NCBI GenBank assembly: GCA_910579925.1
Contig: CAJTVY010000031.1
Location: forward strand, 1 to 40,977
Direction: 5' to 3'
Origin: an uncultured Dorea sp.
GTDB lineage: Bacteria > Bacillota > Clostridia > Lachnospirales > Lachnospiraceae
Length of the DNA: 40,977 bases
The translations under genes were made by a program, and so were the position numbers. Of the stretch, positions 7,769 through 16,419 are shown piece by piece (position 1 is the first letter of the stretch; every line of letters starts with the position of its first letter). The notes under the pieces are model-generated. The model saw nothing but the letters and a program-made list of their open reading frames with translations. It made no database searches and was not told where the DNA came from.

Positions 7769-10023
7769 TCCGACACCCTCATTCTTTCTTTGTATTCCAG
7801 GCACAACATCGTAATATCGTCAAACTGAGGAGCTTCGCCTACGAAGGCATCGATATCCTCCTTCACGCTCTTTAGAAGCTTCTGTGGATCAGCCTTCACA
7901 TTCCTGTTGAGAATCTCTCCCAGACGGTCCATACCGTACAGTTCCTTCTCCTGGCTGGTTGCCTCCGTCACTCCGTCCGTATACTGGAACAGCTTATCTC
8001 CCGGCTCTAGCTGCATCTGACCGCATCGGTAGCGGATTCCTTCCATACCGGCAAGTACAAAGCCTGCGCGGATCTTATAGGGCTCATAACCGTTACTTTT
8101 GCAGATATAAGGAATCTCATGTCCTGCATTTACGAATGTAAATTCACCTGTCACCAGATTCAGCACTCCTTCAAACGCCGTGATAAACAGTCCTTCGCTG
8201 TTGGACTCGCAGAGCAGGTCATTAACTTCCGTAAACACTTCGCCCAGATCCCGCCCCGGCTTCGTATGATCTTTGATCAGGGTCTTACCGATCACCATAA
8301 AGAGGGCAGCCGGAACTCCTTTTCCTGACACGTCTGCCACCACGACGGCAAGATGCTGTTGATCCACCATAAAGAAATCGTAGAAATCGCCGCCTACCTC
8401 CTTCGCCGGATCCATGGTTGCATAGATATCGAACTCCGTGCGGTCCGGGAACGCCGGGAAGATACAGGGCAGCATGGAGCCTTGAATGTTTCTGGCAATA
8501 TCCAGCTCCGTCCCGATTCTCTCCTTCTCTGCCGTAATATGGGACAGATTCTCAATATAGTCTTTCAGACTGTCGGTCATGTGATTAAATGCCTGACCAA
8601 GCAGCGCCGTTTCATCATCCGAATCTACTTCAATCCGGTAATCCAGATTCCCGCCGCTGATCTGCCCCGCCCCTTCGGTCAGCGTATAAATCGGCTGCGT
8701 CAGACGTCTGGCAAATTTATTAGACAGGAAGATAATGACAATAGTAATCAGCAGTGCAATCACAAGGAATAGTCCTGCCATAATCTGAATCTTGGAATTA
8801 ATATCATCGGTGGTCTGCCGGGTAATGGCGCTGATGTTCTCCTGCAATTCATTGATGTGAGTCACAATGGATGCATCGTCCAGTCCGATGACTGTCACCA
8901 CCACCCAGCTTGTAGTCGTCAGCGGTGAATAGGCCAGATATGATTCCTTTCCGTCTAATTCCAACTGGGAGATTCCAGATTCTCCCTCCCTGATCTTCTC
9001 CATCACGTCGGTCAGTTCTTTGTTTCCCGTTTCCAGAAGATTATCCCGGCAGCGGTTAATCTCACTGTCTTCGTCTGGATTGGCATTGGCGATCACATTC
9101 ATGCTTCCGGTGTTAAGGAGAAAGGCATAGCCGCTCTCTCCGATACTGGTACTCTGCACCATCTCCTGGATATTCTCAATGAGGCCGCCGCTTCCTGCCA
9201 CGCCTACAAGCTGACCGTCCACATAGACCGGCATGGAGCAGATTAAGGCTACTCCGCGCCCGGATCCGTCCTGGATGGGATGACTCCAGTAGACTTCCCC
9301 ATCCTCTAGCTTTGCCGCCTCCTGATACCAGGAAGCTTCTCTTGCATCATATTCTACCATAGAAGTTGTCAGGGTGTCTGCCAGAATGTCGATTCCCGAA
9401 GACTGCAGGCAGAAATAGGTCGCTCCGATTCCGCTGTATGTACCGTCTCCGTTGTCAAAATTACGGATACCGCCCAATGCATTTTCCAGATAACGGGCAA
9501 GGTACAGTTCTCTCCTCATGGAATCGGTTAAAGCAGATTCGTTGAGCCTCGCCTTGACAACAACCCCGTCCTCCTCCTGGATTGAGGCCGGATCCATCAG
9601 GGAACGGGGAGCGCGCAGATGATAGGAAAACGTACCTAGCGTCTCCGGCGGGTAGTTACAGGAAAAATCATAGGCATTGACCGGAAGGTCCCTGCTTTGC
9701 CGTCCCTGTGTGTAAAATTCCTGGTTTGAATAGACCTCCCTGGCAGCCATCTCCACAATCTTAGTCTGATTCAGAATCAGATTCAGACTGGTGTCCGCAA
9801 TACAGCTTTTGTTCTCCGCCATTGCCAGAAGTTCTTCCTGCTTCTGCGTGCGCAGGGCGTCCGTCGCATCCGTCGCCGCCTGGTCGTTCAGACCCTGCAG
9901 ACCATGAATTGTGTTATGGCGTATCCTCCAGATTTCAAAACTGGAAACCGCCCCTAAGAGGATGATCGAGGCCAGCGAAATGGACAGCACCAGCCGGACT
10001 ACTTTATTTTTTATGGTTTTCAA
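7765..10023 (-). CDS. Membrane SpoIIE-type PP2C phosphatase with extracellular sensor and HAMP
   Basis: This 752-residue signalling phosphatase has an N-terminal membrane helix (about 8-30) and a long extracellular dCache-like sensor (about 40-400, with the DAREASWY signature). A second helix (about 415-435) leads to a HAMP domain (about 436-490) and a C-terminal SpoIIE/PP2C domain (about 515-745). The metal-binding motifs are present: EVGGDFYD, VADVSGKGVPAALFM, QYTDGVTEA and FDDITML. It should dephosphorylate a phospho-STAS protein in response to an external ligand. It starts at TTG with AAAGGAG eight bases upstream. The stop overlaps the following kinase gene. The bound signal is unknown. 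Confidence 0.92.
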   Translation of the reverse strand: MKTIKNKVVRLVLSISLASIILLGAVSSFEIWRIRHNTIHGLQGLNDQAATDATDALRTQKQEELLAMAENKSCIADTSLNLILNQTKIVEMAAREVYSNQEFYTQGRQSRDLPVNAYDFSCNYPPETLGTFSYHLRAPRSLMDPASIQEEDGVVVKARLNESALTDSMRRELYLARYLENALGGIRNFDNGDGTYSGIGATYFCLQSSGIDILADTLTTSMVEYDAREASWYQEAAKLEDGEVYWSHPIQDGSGRGVALICSMPVYVDGQLVGVAGSGGLIENIQEMVQSTSIGESGYAFLLNTGSMNVIANANPDEDSEINRCRDNLLETGNKELTDVMEKIREGESGISQLELDGKESYLAYSPLTTTSWVVVTVIGLDDASIVTHINELQENISAITRQTTDDINSKIQIMAGLFLVIALLITIVIIFLSNKFARRLTQPIYTLTEGAGQISGGNLDYRIEVDSDDETALLGQAFNHMTDSLKDYIENLSHITAEKERIGTELDIARNIQGSMLPCIFPAFPDRTEFDIYATMDPAKEVGGDFYDFFMVDQQHLAVVVADVSGKGVPAALFMVIGKTLIKDHTKPGRDLGEVFTEVNDLLCESNSEGLFITAFEGVLNLVTGEFTFVNAGHEIPYICKSNGYEPYKIRAGFVLAGMEGIRYRCGQMQLEPGDKLFQYTDGVTEATSQEKELYGMDRLGEILNRNVKADPQKLLKSVKEDIDAFVGEAPQFDDITMLCLEYKERMRVSE

Positions 10024-10053
10024 TCTTTTTTCTCCTTTCTGACGGGACTGAAA

Positions 10054-11106
10054 CTATGTTTGATGCGCCTTAATGTAGGCCAGCATCCGCTCGCCATCCT
10101 CATGCAGATGAATATCCTCATATCGCATCTTCTGCCTCCCCGTATGAGTCAGAAGCATATACTCTTCGTTTTCCTGCAATGGTTTCAGCCCTGTATAGAA
10201 AAAACCTGCCTGCCGGAATTTCTCATACCCATAGACTGCCGCCGGATCCCTAAGGTTCAGATAACACAAGTATGTTACGTCTCTCCTCCTGCCCGTCTGC
10301 TCCATCTTACGAGCCAGCATTTCTGAAATATCTTTTCCCACTTTCCGGACCAATGCAATGTAGGAATGGTGTTCTTCTTCATCTTTCCACGCCGCCACCG
10401 TTTCCCCGCATTCAGGGCCTGTATATTCCGTATTAATCCGGCACTTCACTCCCAGCTCATTGTAAATACGCCGCACCTCTCCTGTATGTTCCGCCGGACA
10501 GTATAGAATGCCCGCCGACTGCACACAGCCTTTCCTGCACATGACAGCCTGGCTCATCTTCCCGTCTTCAGATAGAGGAAGTCCCGGCACCATTACAGGA
10601 TTCCGATATAGCATCATGCGAAGGCCGCAGTATACGAATCCACGCCGTGCAAGACTCCCCTGGCTGATACTGTTGTGGGTCATCACGTCTGCATAGAGAG
10701 AACAGACTCCTTCCTGTCCATCAGCATATTGGAAGAGATATTCCTCCTGTGCCTTCCCGATTCCCATGCCTCTGTAAGCTTCCTTCACCACCCGTAACAT
10801 CAAAAGCGCACTTCCCTTAAATTCTTCATCCATGCGGACAGCCGAGGTGCTGATGATCTCTCCCTGATCAGTCAGTCCGCACAATACCGTCATCTCTCTG
10901 GAAGCACATTTTTCCAGAAGGAAATTTTCATCCAGATATTCCTTGTAAGGGTATCCATCTTTGTAGAAATCCGCAATACATTGGCGAAACCCTTCTCCGT
11001 CCCCTTTACAGAACGGACGAAAATAAACTGCCGTACCCTGTTTCGTTTCCAGGTTTTCAAATTCCCGGTATAAGTTGCCGGCCATTTTTTCCACTTCGTC
11101 TGACAT
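10054..11106 (-). CDS. GNAT-family N-acetyltransferase-like protein
   Basis: This 350-residue protein has one recognisable GNAT domain (about residues 25-185), with the acetyl-CoA motif VVKEAYRGMGIGKAQEEY. An additional C-terminal region (about 200-350) is not recognised by eye. The length suggests two domains in which only the first keeps the acetyl-CoA loop. The ATG has GGGAGG seven bases upstream. It lies in the signalling/efflux operon between the second MATE-ATPase gene and the SpoIIE gene, with gaps of about 30 bases. Possible roles are acetylation of the peptide product or of a signalling protein; neither is shown by sequence. Confidence 0.8.
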   Translation of the reverse strand: MSDEVEKMAGNLYREFENLETKQGTAVYFRPFCKGDGEGFRQCIADFYKDGYPYKEYLDENFLLEKCASREMTVLCGLTDQGEIISTSAVRMDEEFKGSALLMLRVVKEAYRGMGIGKAQEEYLFQYADGQEGVCSLYADVMTHNSISQGSLARRGFVYCGLRMMLYRNPVMVPGLPLSEDGKMSQAVMCRKGCVQSAGILYCPAEHTGEVRRIYNELGVKCRINTEYTGPECGETVAAWKDEEEHHSYIALVRKVGKDISEMLARKMEQTGRRRDVTYLCYLNLRDPAAVYGYEKFRQAGFFYTGLKPLQENEEYMLLTHTGRQKMRYEDIHLHEDGERMLAYIKAHQT

Positions 11107-11137
11107 GTCTCAACCTCCCTTTGTCTATCCCACACAG

Positions 11138-12904
11138 TCATAACTGAATCATCAGATTATTCATTCCAAATGTTTCCCTAAATTCAATGCTCTTCGCTGT
11201 TCCCGCAATCATCTTGATTCCCAGTACCTGGTCTGCCAGTTCTTCGTTATCCCGGTTCTCTTCATAAAACCGCACTGGATCAAAGATCTTCCCGGCGTTA
11301 CGGATTCTAAGCAGTACGTCCTCCCCGGTCTTCATGATACGGATGTCGATGAACTGCTCTTTTTGGTTATCCATACAATAGGTAATGATCACCGTCAGCA
11401 TTTCCTCGATGGCCAGACTGACCTGCATCGTTTTTTTCACCGCAATGCCGGATGATTCACAGAAATCCGTAATCTTGTTAGAGGCGAACATAATATCGTC
11501 CACCGTATTGCGGACAGAAAAAGAAATCTCCCCCTCGCCCTCCCGGGAAGTATCCAGAAGATATCGGTCCAGGCAGGATGTGCTTCTTCGTATTCCCCCC
11601 ACCACCAGAAGAATCGTCCCCAGAGTCAGCGCATCCGCCGCAATCATCGACATCCAGATTCCCTTTACTCCCACTGATCGGCCAAGCAGCAGAACCGCCG
11701 GCGCAAGATACAGAAAGAGACGCAAAGACAAGATCAGATTCGACAGCATGGATCTGCGGATGGTGTTAAAATACCCTGACATCATCAGATTGGGAAATGC
11801 AAATAAAAAACTGACCGCCAGACACCAGAGCGCCATAGAACTTCCCTGTCTGGCAGACGGCTCTGTAATATTAAATAGAAAGCACAACATTCCGGGAAAC
11901 AGTGCAATCAGCCCAGAACACGCCATCGTCAGAACAGAGCCAGTCCTCATGGCTCTCTGGCACACTCTGCGGATGCTTCCTTTGTCATTCTCTCCCAGAA
12001 AAACGCCGACAATCGGCATCAATGCAGAAGAAACCCCCACAATTACTCCTGTTACCAGATCAGACACACTCTTAACCATAGAAAAAACAGGAAGATACAA
12101 TGAGGCCCCAATCTGAATCAGCACTCCGTTCATCAGAAGAATCTTCCATGCATTCAGAAGATTGTTACATCCATTGGGACTTCCGCATACCAGAATCTCC
12201 CCCGCCATCCTGGCTGTAGGACGCATTTTCACCAGACGGGTGTTGCCTGACTTCCGAAACAGAAGAAACAGTCCGATGACTGCCGTCAGGCTCATGGATA
12301 TTCCCGTGGCAATGCTGGCTCCTTTCATCCCCATACTGCATACAGGAGACATGAACAGAAAGGTCAGCAGTACGTTTAGTCCGCCGGACAGCAGAAACAG
12401 CCGGGAAGATTCCTGGGGCTTTCCTTCGCTTTTTAAGAAATTCAGCGGAAGATAGATAAACAGCGTTCCGCTGCCGCCGATCACATACCAGAACAGATAG
12501 TCCGCCGCATATTCCCTGATAAGCCCCTCTCCTCCAAGCAGGTTCAGCAGAGGATCCATAAAGAGGAGCGTCAGGGATGTGGTCAGCACACAGACCGCCG
12601 CCGTCATAAAGAACGACAAGGTAAATACCTGCCGGTACGTTTCGTAGTCATTTTTTCCGATATACAGGTTCGCCGCAATAGAACCGCCCATGCCGATCAC
12701 TGCTCCGATTGTATAATAAAACAAATAAACGGGACTAACCAGCGACATGGCTGCAAGCCCCGTTTCCCCAAGAAACCGTCCTACGATCACGGTGTCGATC
12801 ATCCCGCTCATGCTGGCTGCCAGCATGGCAAGGATGGAAGCGACCACATATTTACCGTAGACCGTCTTCAAAAAATAATTATTTCGCCGTAGTTCTCGTT
12901 CCAT
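11138..12904 (-). CDS. MATE transporter fused to a degenerate RsbW-like ATPase domain
   Basis: This 588-residue protein has a 12-helix MATE-family exporter (about 1-450) joined to a C-terminal HATPase_c domain (about 455-588). In the second domain the kinase boxes are eroded: at the N box EEMLTVIITY has Val505 where the Mg-binding Asn belongs, and the DxG box reads NAG (Asn536). It may therefore bind partners without hydrolysing ATP. No clear ribosome binding site precedes the ATG; it follows the STAS stop by eight bases, suggesting coupled translation. It is a partner to the better-conserved fusion at 14651-16417. Fusion is directly visible; substrate and mechanism are inferred. Confidence 0.87.
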   Translation of the reverse strand: MERELRRNNYFLKTVYGKYVVASILAMLAASMSGMIDTVIVGRFLGETGLAAMSLVSPVYLFYYTIGAVIGMGGSIAANLYIGKNDYETYRQVFTLSFFMTAAVCVLTTSLTLLFMDPLLNLLGGEGLIREYAADYLFWYVIGGSGTLFIYLPLNFLKSEGKPQESSRLFLLSGGLNVLLTFLFMSPVCSMGMKGASIATGISMSLTAVIGLFLLFRKSGNTRLVKMRPTARMAGEILVCGSPNGCNNLLNAWKILLMNGVLIQIGASLYLPVFSMVKSVSDLVTGVIVGVSSALMPIVGVFLGENDKGSIRRVCQRAMRTGSVLTMACSGLIALFPGMLCFLFNITEPSARQGSSMALWCLAVSFLFAFPNLMMSGYFNTIRRSMLSNLILSLRLFLYLAPAVLLLGRSVGVKGIWMSMIAADALTLGTILLVVGGIRRSTSCLDRYLLDTSREGEGEISFSVRNTVDDIMFASNKITDFCESSGIAVKKTMQVSLAIEEMLTVIITYCMDNQKEQFIDIRIMKTGEDVLLRIRNAGKIFDPVRFYEENRDNEELADQVLGIKMIAGTAKSIEFRETFGMNNLMIQL

Positions 12905-12912
12905 ATCAAGAA

Positions 12913-13212
12913 TTATTTCTCAATCGTGAGAATATCCACAAAGCCCGTCACTTCAAAAATCTCCATAATCGTATCATTGACATGGGTTACCTTCATACTG
13001 CCTTGTTTATTCATGGTCTTCTGGGCGCCAAGAAGAATCCGAAGACCCGCAGATGACAGGTAATCCAGGGAACTCATGTCAATCGTCAGTTCCGTTACGC
13101 CGTCAAGGCTGCTCTTAATCACCTTTTCAAGTTCTGGCGCTGTGGTGGTATCAAGCCTTCCCTCCAGGGAAAGACATAACTGGTTTCCATTCTTATTTTC
13201 TGTAATGTTCAT
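12913..13212 (-). CDS. STAS-domain anti-sigma-factor-antagonist-like protein
   Basis: This 99-residue single STAS domain resembles RsbV/SpoIIAA. The phosphoacceptor region is DMSSLDYLSSAGLRILLG, with Ser53/Ser54 as the candidate site. Family knowledge says an RsbW-like kinase phosphorylates such a serine and a SpoIIE phosphatase reverses it; both partners are encoded in this operon. It sits between the CNB gene and the second MATE-ATPase gene. A weak TAGGA site precedes the ATG. Whether its target is a soluble kinase, the MATE-fused domains, or both is unknown. Confidence 0.9.
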   Translation of the reverse strand: MNITENKNGNQLCLSLEGRLDTTTAPELEKVIKSSLDGVTELTIDMSSLDYLSSAGLRILLGAQKTMNKQGSMKVTHVNDTIMEIFEVTGFVDILTIEK

Positions 13213-13243
13213 AATTCCTACCTCATTCTATATGGATTCTTGA

Positions 13244-13753
13244 TTAAACCCGCAGCTCCTTCTGTACCAGACTGGCAAGCGGGTAGTTCGTGGGATTCGT
13301 GTACCGCATAATCTTCTTTCTGACTTCCTCTCTTTTCTTCTCGTTCTCGTCTTCTTTCTTCGAGAAGTCGTCAATCAGAAATTCAATATTCATCTGCATC
13401 ATTCGAATGGTATGCGCCATGTTGCGCATAATGTCAATCACATTCCTGGGATTGGCAGCGATGAATTCTTCCAGTGAATCCGTAGTGACACGCATGACCA
13501 GAACATCATTATAGGCAACTACCGTATAGATACACGGCAGGTCGGAAAATACATTCAGTTCCCCGAAACATCTGCCTTTGGAATAGATTCCGATCAGATG
13601 CTCGTCCTTCTCTCCATAGTGGTTAAAAACCGCCGCCGAGCCGGACAAAATCTTATACATGCTGTCGCTTTCTTCTCCCTCTCTCAGAATCATCTCCTCC
13701 GCATGAAATGTCTGCATTCTGGGTTTCTTTATCTTTTCATCCATGTCTGTCAT
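13244..13753 (-). CDS. Cyclic-nucleotide-binding-fold protein without DNA-binding domain
   Basis: This 169-residue protein carries a Crp-like cNMP-binding beta barrel (about residues 15-125) and a charged helical tail; no helix-turn-helix is visible. The phosphate cassette reads FGELNVFSDLPCIYTV: the conserved Glu is kept, but the Arg-x-Ala-Thr end that binds the cyclic phosphate is missing. Canonical cAMP binding is therefore doubtful. Its ATG at 13753 overlaps the TGA of the VOC gene (TGATG) and sits behind AGGAG. It may be a sensor or scaffold in the partner-switching set; that is inference. Confidence 0.8.
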   Translation of the reverse strand: MTDMDEKIKKPRMQTFHAEEMILREGEESDSMYKILSGSAAVFNHYGEKDEHLIGIYSKGRCFGELNVFSDLPCIYTVVAYNDVLVMRVTTDSLEEFIAANPRNVIDIMRNMAHTIRMMQMNIEFLIDDFSKKEDENEKKREEVRKKIMRYTNPTNYPLASLVQKELRV

Positions 13754-14334
13754 CAATCTCCTATGTCTGTATGCCCCTGCTCAAACTCCCATTGTAAGCC
13801 ATATTTGTCAATAAAGTAAAAATACTTCGTGTTGCCTAAAATGTCCGCCGCTTTCTGCTTTCCTTCGGCATCCTTTTCTTTCGCCTCATCAAAATAATAG
13901 AAATCTGACGGCTCTGTCTTACTGATCTGATAGACCTTGTAATCATCGGTCGTGTTAATCAGCGTCACGTCCGGCTGCGCCTTGATATACTCGAACGCTT
14001 CTTCGATGTTGATTACCTTCAAGGCAACGTGTCTGGCGCCGCTGATATCGTTGGCCTTGAAAATAACCGGCTCCTGGCGTCCTTTCGGGTTGTGGTAACG
14101 CATTAATTCAATGGTGAATTTTGTTCCTGGTACATCCATGAAACCAATGGATACTTCGGCTTCTTCGGCTTCTTTCACAAAGCCCCCTGCCTGGAAGAAA
14201 CCTACGTTCTTCCAATGAGGAATATGCTGGTTGGGAACTGCTCCTAAGATTCTTTCATAATACTTGAATGCCTCCGACACGTCGTCTACAAAAATGCACA
14301 CGTGGGAAAGGCCGGTAAAAATTGGTTTTTTCAT
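13753..14334 (-). CDS. VOC-superfamily (glyoxalase/dioxygenase fold) protein
   Basis: This 193-residue protein has the paired beta-alpha-beta-beta-beta modules of the vicinal oxygen chelate superfamily. Likely metal ligands are His in GLSHVCIFVDD, Glu in FTIELMRY, His in ARHVALKV and Glu in LQWEFEQG. Activity could be lyase, isomerase, dioxygenase or metabolite binding; residues do not decide. The ATG at 14334 has AAAGGAG nine bases upstream; an upstream TTG is too close to that site. It is followed by the CNB gene with overlapping stop and start. A role in detoxifying or tailoring the reactive NRPS product is possible but speculative. Confidence 0.75.
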   Translation of the reverse strand: MKKPIFTGLSHVCIFVDDVSEAFKYYERILGAVPNQHIPHWKNVGFFQAGGFVKEAEEAEVSIGFMDVPGTKFTIELMRYHNPKGRQEPVIFKANDISGARHVALKVINIEEAFEYIKAQPDVTLINTTDDYKVYQISKTEPSDFYYFDEAKEKDAEGKQKAADILGNTKYFYFIDKYGLQWEFEQGHTDIGD

Positions 14335-14360
14335 ATACAATTACTCCTTTTACTTTATAT

Positions 14361-14555
14361 TTACTTTATAATGCCATGGTCGCGGCACAGCGCTTCAATA
14401 CTTCTGTCATAAGTTGCCTCGGCCTCTTTGGAAAAGAAGCACCCTGGAACTCCCTCATCATGATTGCGGTGATGTGCCACGCATTCACAACATTTCCCAT
14501 GCCTTGGACAGTCATATGTACAGGGACAAGGTCTCTGATTTTCACATGAATTCAT
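14361..14555 (-). CDS. DUF6485-like small cysteine-rich protein
   Basis: This 64-residue protein has a cysteine-rich head (CPCTYDCPRHGKCCECVAHH) and a tail including GCFFSKEAEATYD. The Cys/His pattern suggests metal binding. Similar small proteins are widespread in clostridia without assigned function. The ATG at 14555 is fixed by AAAGGAGG ten bases upstream; a longer reading to 14633 would cross that site and a probable promoter. It starts the second half of the central gene block, before the VOC gene (21-base gap from its stop to... the next ribosome-binding region and start). Confidence 0.75.
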   Translation of the reverse strand: MNSCENQRPCPCTYDCPRHGKCCECVAHHRNHDEGVPGCFFSKEAEATYDRSIEALCRDHGIIK

Positions 14556-14601
14556 AGTATCTGCGCCTCCTTTCACTCTTTGTATCTTTCCAGATTTTAT
14601 G

Positions 14602-14610
14602 ATTATAGCA
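14602..14610 (-). promoter_or_regulatory. Candidate internal extended -10 promoter
   Basis: In the 95-base gap between the first MATE-ATPase gene and the DUF6485 gene the minus strand reads TGCTATAAT, a full extended -10. It lies about 45 bases before the ATG. TGGACA lies 19 bases upstream of the hexamer as a poor -35. The signalling genes may thus be expressed separately from the NRPS. Confidence 0.5.
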
Positions 14611-14650
14611 ATTTCTTCCCTTGAATTGTCCATTCTGGGATATTTGACAC

Positions 14651-16417
14651 TTATTTAGGGATAATCTGCAGTTCTGCCACCGTATTGTTCATATTCAGCA
14701 CCCGCATATACTGGAAATCCGACATCATTTTCCGCAGCAGTGCGATTCCCCCAAGGGTTACTCCGTCTTCCTCATTTGAACCGTCCGGCGTATATTCCAA
14801 CGGGTTAAACGGAATCCCGTCGTCGCGGATTCTTAAGATGTACTTATCATCCTGGATGGTAAAGCTGATGTCCATATAATTCTTCTGATCGGCACGGTAG
14901 CCGTACTGTACGATATTAGCGGCGATCTCTTCCATCGCCAGTCCGAGAATCTTCGCATCCCGGTCTGTAATACCATTCTCTTCACAGAAAGCAAAAAGTT
15001 TCTCACGGAACGCAATCACTTCATTCAGATCATTGCGAACGGAACAGTCCAGATTCTGAACCTCCGTTACCTTTGGCAGCATATAGACTCCTGCCTCGAA
15101 TCTTCCCCTGCGCTGTCCCAGGAGACGATACAGAAAGCTTAACAGGATGGTCACGGCCTCACTTGCAACAGCCATTGCGCATACGCCGGGAAGTCCCCAC
15201 TGAAAGATTCCAAAAAGAGTCAGCGGCACGATAACCAGGAACCCCTGAAGTACCGTGATTACAGTAGAAAGGCCGGGCTGCAGAATAGTCTGGTAATAGG
15301 ACATCAAAAATTTATTGTACACATAGAAGGGGAAGCTTAAGGCGAAAATGCGCAGAGCCATACTGCACATTCCCAGCATATCTCCTCCGGTAATTCCGAA
15401 AAGCCTGGCAATAAACTCTGGCGCGGCCAGGAACAGAAGCAGCAGCGCGGCGATCGCCGTATAACTATAGACGAGCACTTTCTTACACAGCGCACGAATC
15501 CCGTAATAATCCCTCTCTCCATAAAGGATTCCTGCAATGTTCTGAACCAGACCGATAATGCCTCCCACGCACAGTTCCGCAATAAGCACGGCGTTGGCGC
15601 AGACGGAATAAACTGCCATGGGGTCATTTCCCAATACTCTTACAATCGTTGTATTAATAATGACGGATTTGAGAGCGGACATCAGTGTGAATGCCGCACT
15701 GGGAATTCCCGCCTTTGCCGCCAGGCCGGCGTATCCAAACGCCTCTTTGCCGGGCTTTTGCAGATGTAACATCCTATGTTTTGACCGGAAATAGAGTACC
15801 ACTGTCACCATTCCCGTCAGATAGCCGATGACAGTAGCCAGGGCGCTGCCCGCCATCCCGATTTTGAAGACGTTTAGAAAAACCAGATCCAATGCCAGAT
15901 TGACAACATTTGCAATGATAAAAAGGACGCTGCCAAGCTGGGGATGATTATCTGCATTCATAAAATAGCAGAAGACAATCGCCAGGGTCAGAATCGGAAT
16001 TCCGCCAAAGTTTACCGCTATATATGGCTCCACCAGGGCGGCCAGCGTCTCATTACCGGAAAGAGCCATGGCAAGGGGACCCGGAAGAAAGGGGGTCAGC
16101 AGCGCAAATGCCAGGGACAGAACCGTCCCTGCCGCAAGTGACCCGCTGAATACTCCGTCTGCCTTGCGGATACTCCGCTTTCCCAGCAGAACGGCGGCTT
16201 CTGCCGCCCCTCCCATTGCCAGCATCATTGCCGGCATCTGGAGAAGCAGCAGCACAGGCATGGAAATCTCAATCGCCGCCATGGCATCCGGCCCCAGGAT
16301 ATTTCCCACGATCATGCCGTCCACCACATTTCCAAGCTGCATGGCGACCGTCATCAGCACTCCCGGCAGGATGTACTGATGGATCTTCTTATTGATCAAA
16401 AATGCATTTCTTTCCAT
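14651..16417 (-). CDS. MATE transporter fused to an intact RsbW-like ATPase domain
   Basis: This 588-residue protein combines a 12-helix MATE exporter (about 1-445) with a C-terminal HATPase_c domain (about 450-588). The ATPase boxes are canonical: EEIAANIVQYGY (Glu497, Asn501), RDDGIPFNPLEY (Asp532, Gly534) and LGGIALLRKM. MATE pumps export small molecules with Na+ or H+; the fused domain resembles anti-sigma kinases. It begins two bases after the NRPS stop, with AAGGA before the ATG, so it is co-transcribed with the NRPS and is the best candidate exporter for its product. The kinase activity is predicted only. Confidence 0.9.
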   Translation of the reverse strand: MERNAFLINKKIHQYILPGVLMTVAMQLGNVVDGMIVGNILGPDAMAAIEISMPVLLLLQMPAMMLAMGGAAEAAVLLGKRSIRKADGVFSGSLAAGTVLSLAFALLTPFLPGPLAMALSGNETLAALVEPYIAVNFGGIPILTLAIVFCYFMNADNHPQLGSVLFIIANVVNLALDLVFLNVFKIGMAGSALATVIGYLTGMVTVVLYFRSKHRMLHLQKPGKEAFGYAGLAAKAGIPSAAFTLMSALKSVIINTTIVRVLGNDPMAVYSVCANAVLIAELCVGGIIGLVQNIAGILYGERDYYGIRALCKKVLVYSYTAIAALLLLFLAAPEFIARLFGITGGDMLGMCSMALRIFALSFPFYVYNKFLMSYYQTILQPGLSTVITVLQGFLVIVPLTLFGIFQWGLPGVCAMAVASEAVTILLSFLYRLLGQRRGRFEAGVYMLPKVTEVQNLDCSVRNDLNEVIAFREKLFAFCEENGITDRDAKILGLAMEEIAANIVQYGYRADQKNYMDISFTIQDDKYILRIRDDGIPFNPLEYTPDGSNEEDGVTLGGIALLRKMMSDFQYMRVLNMNNTVAELQIIPK

Positions 16418-16419
16418 GT

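Noticed and set aside
11385..12116. A 243-codon plus-strand open frame
   Set aside because: It lies wholly inside the second MATE-ATPase gene in antisense, has no ribosome binding site and gives no recognisable protein.
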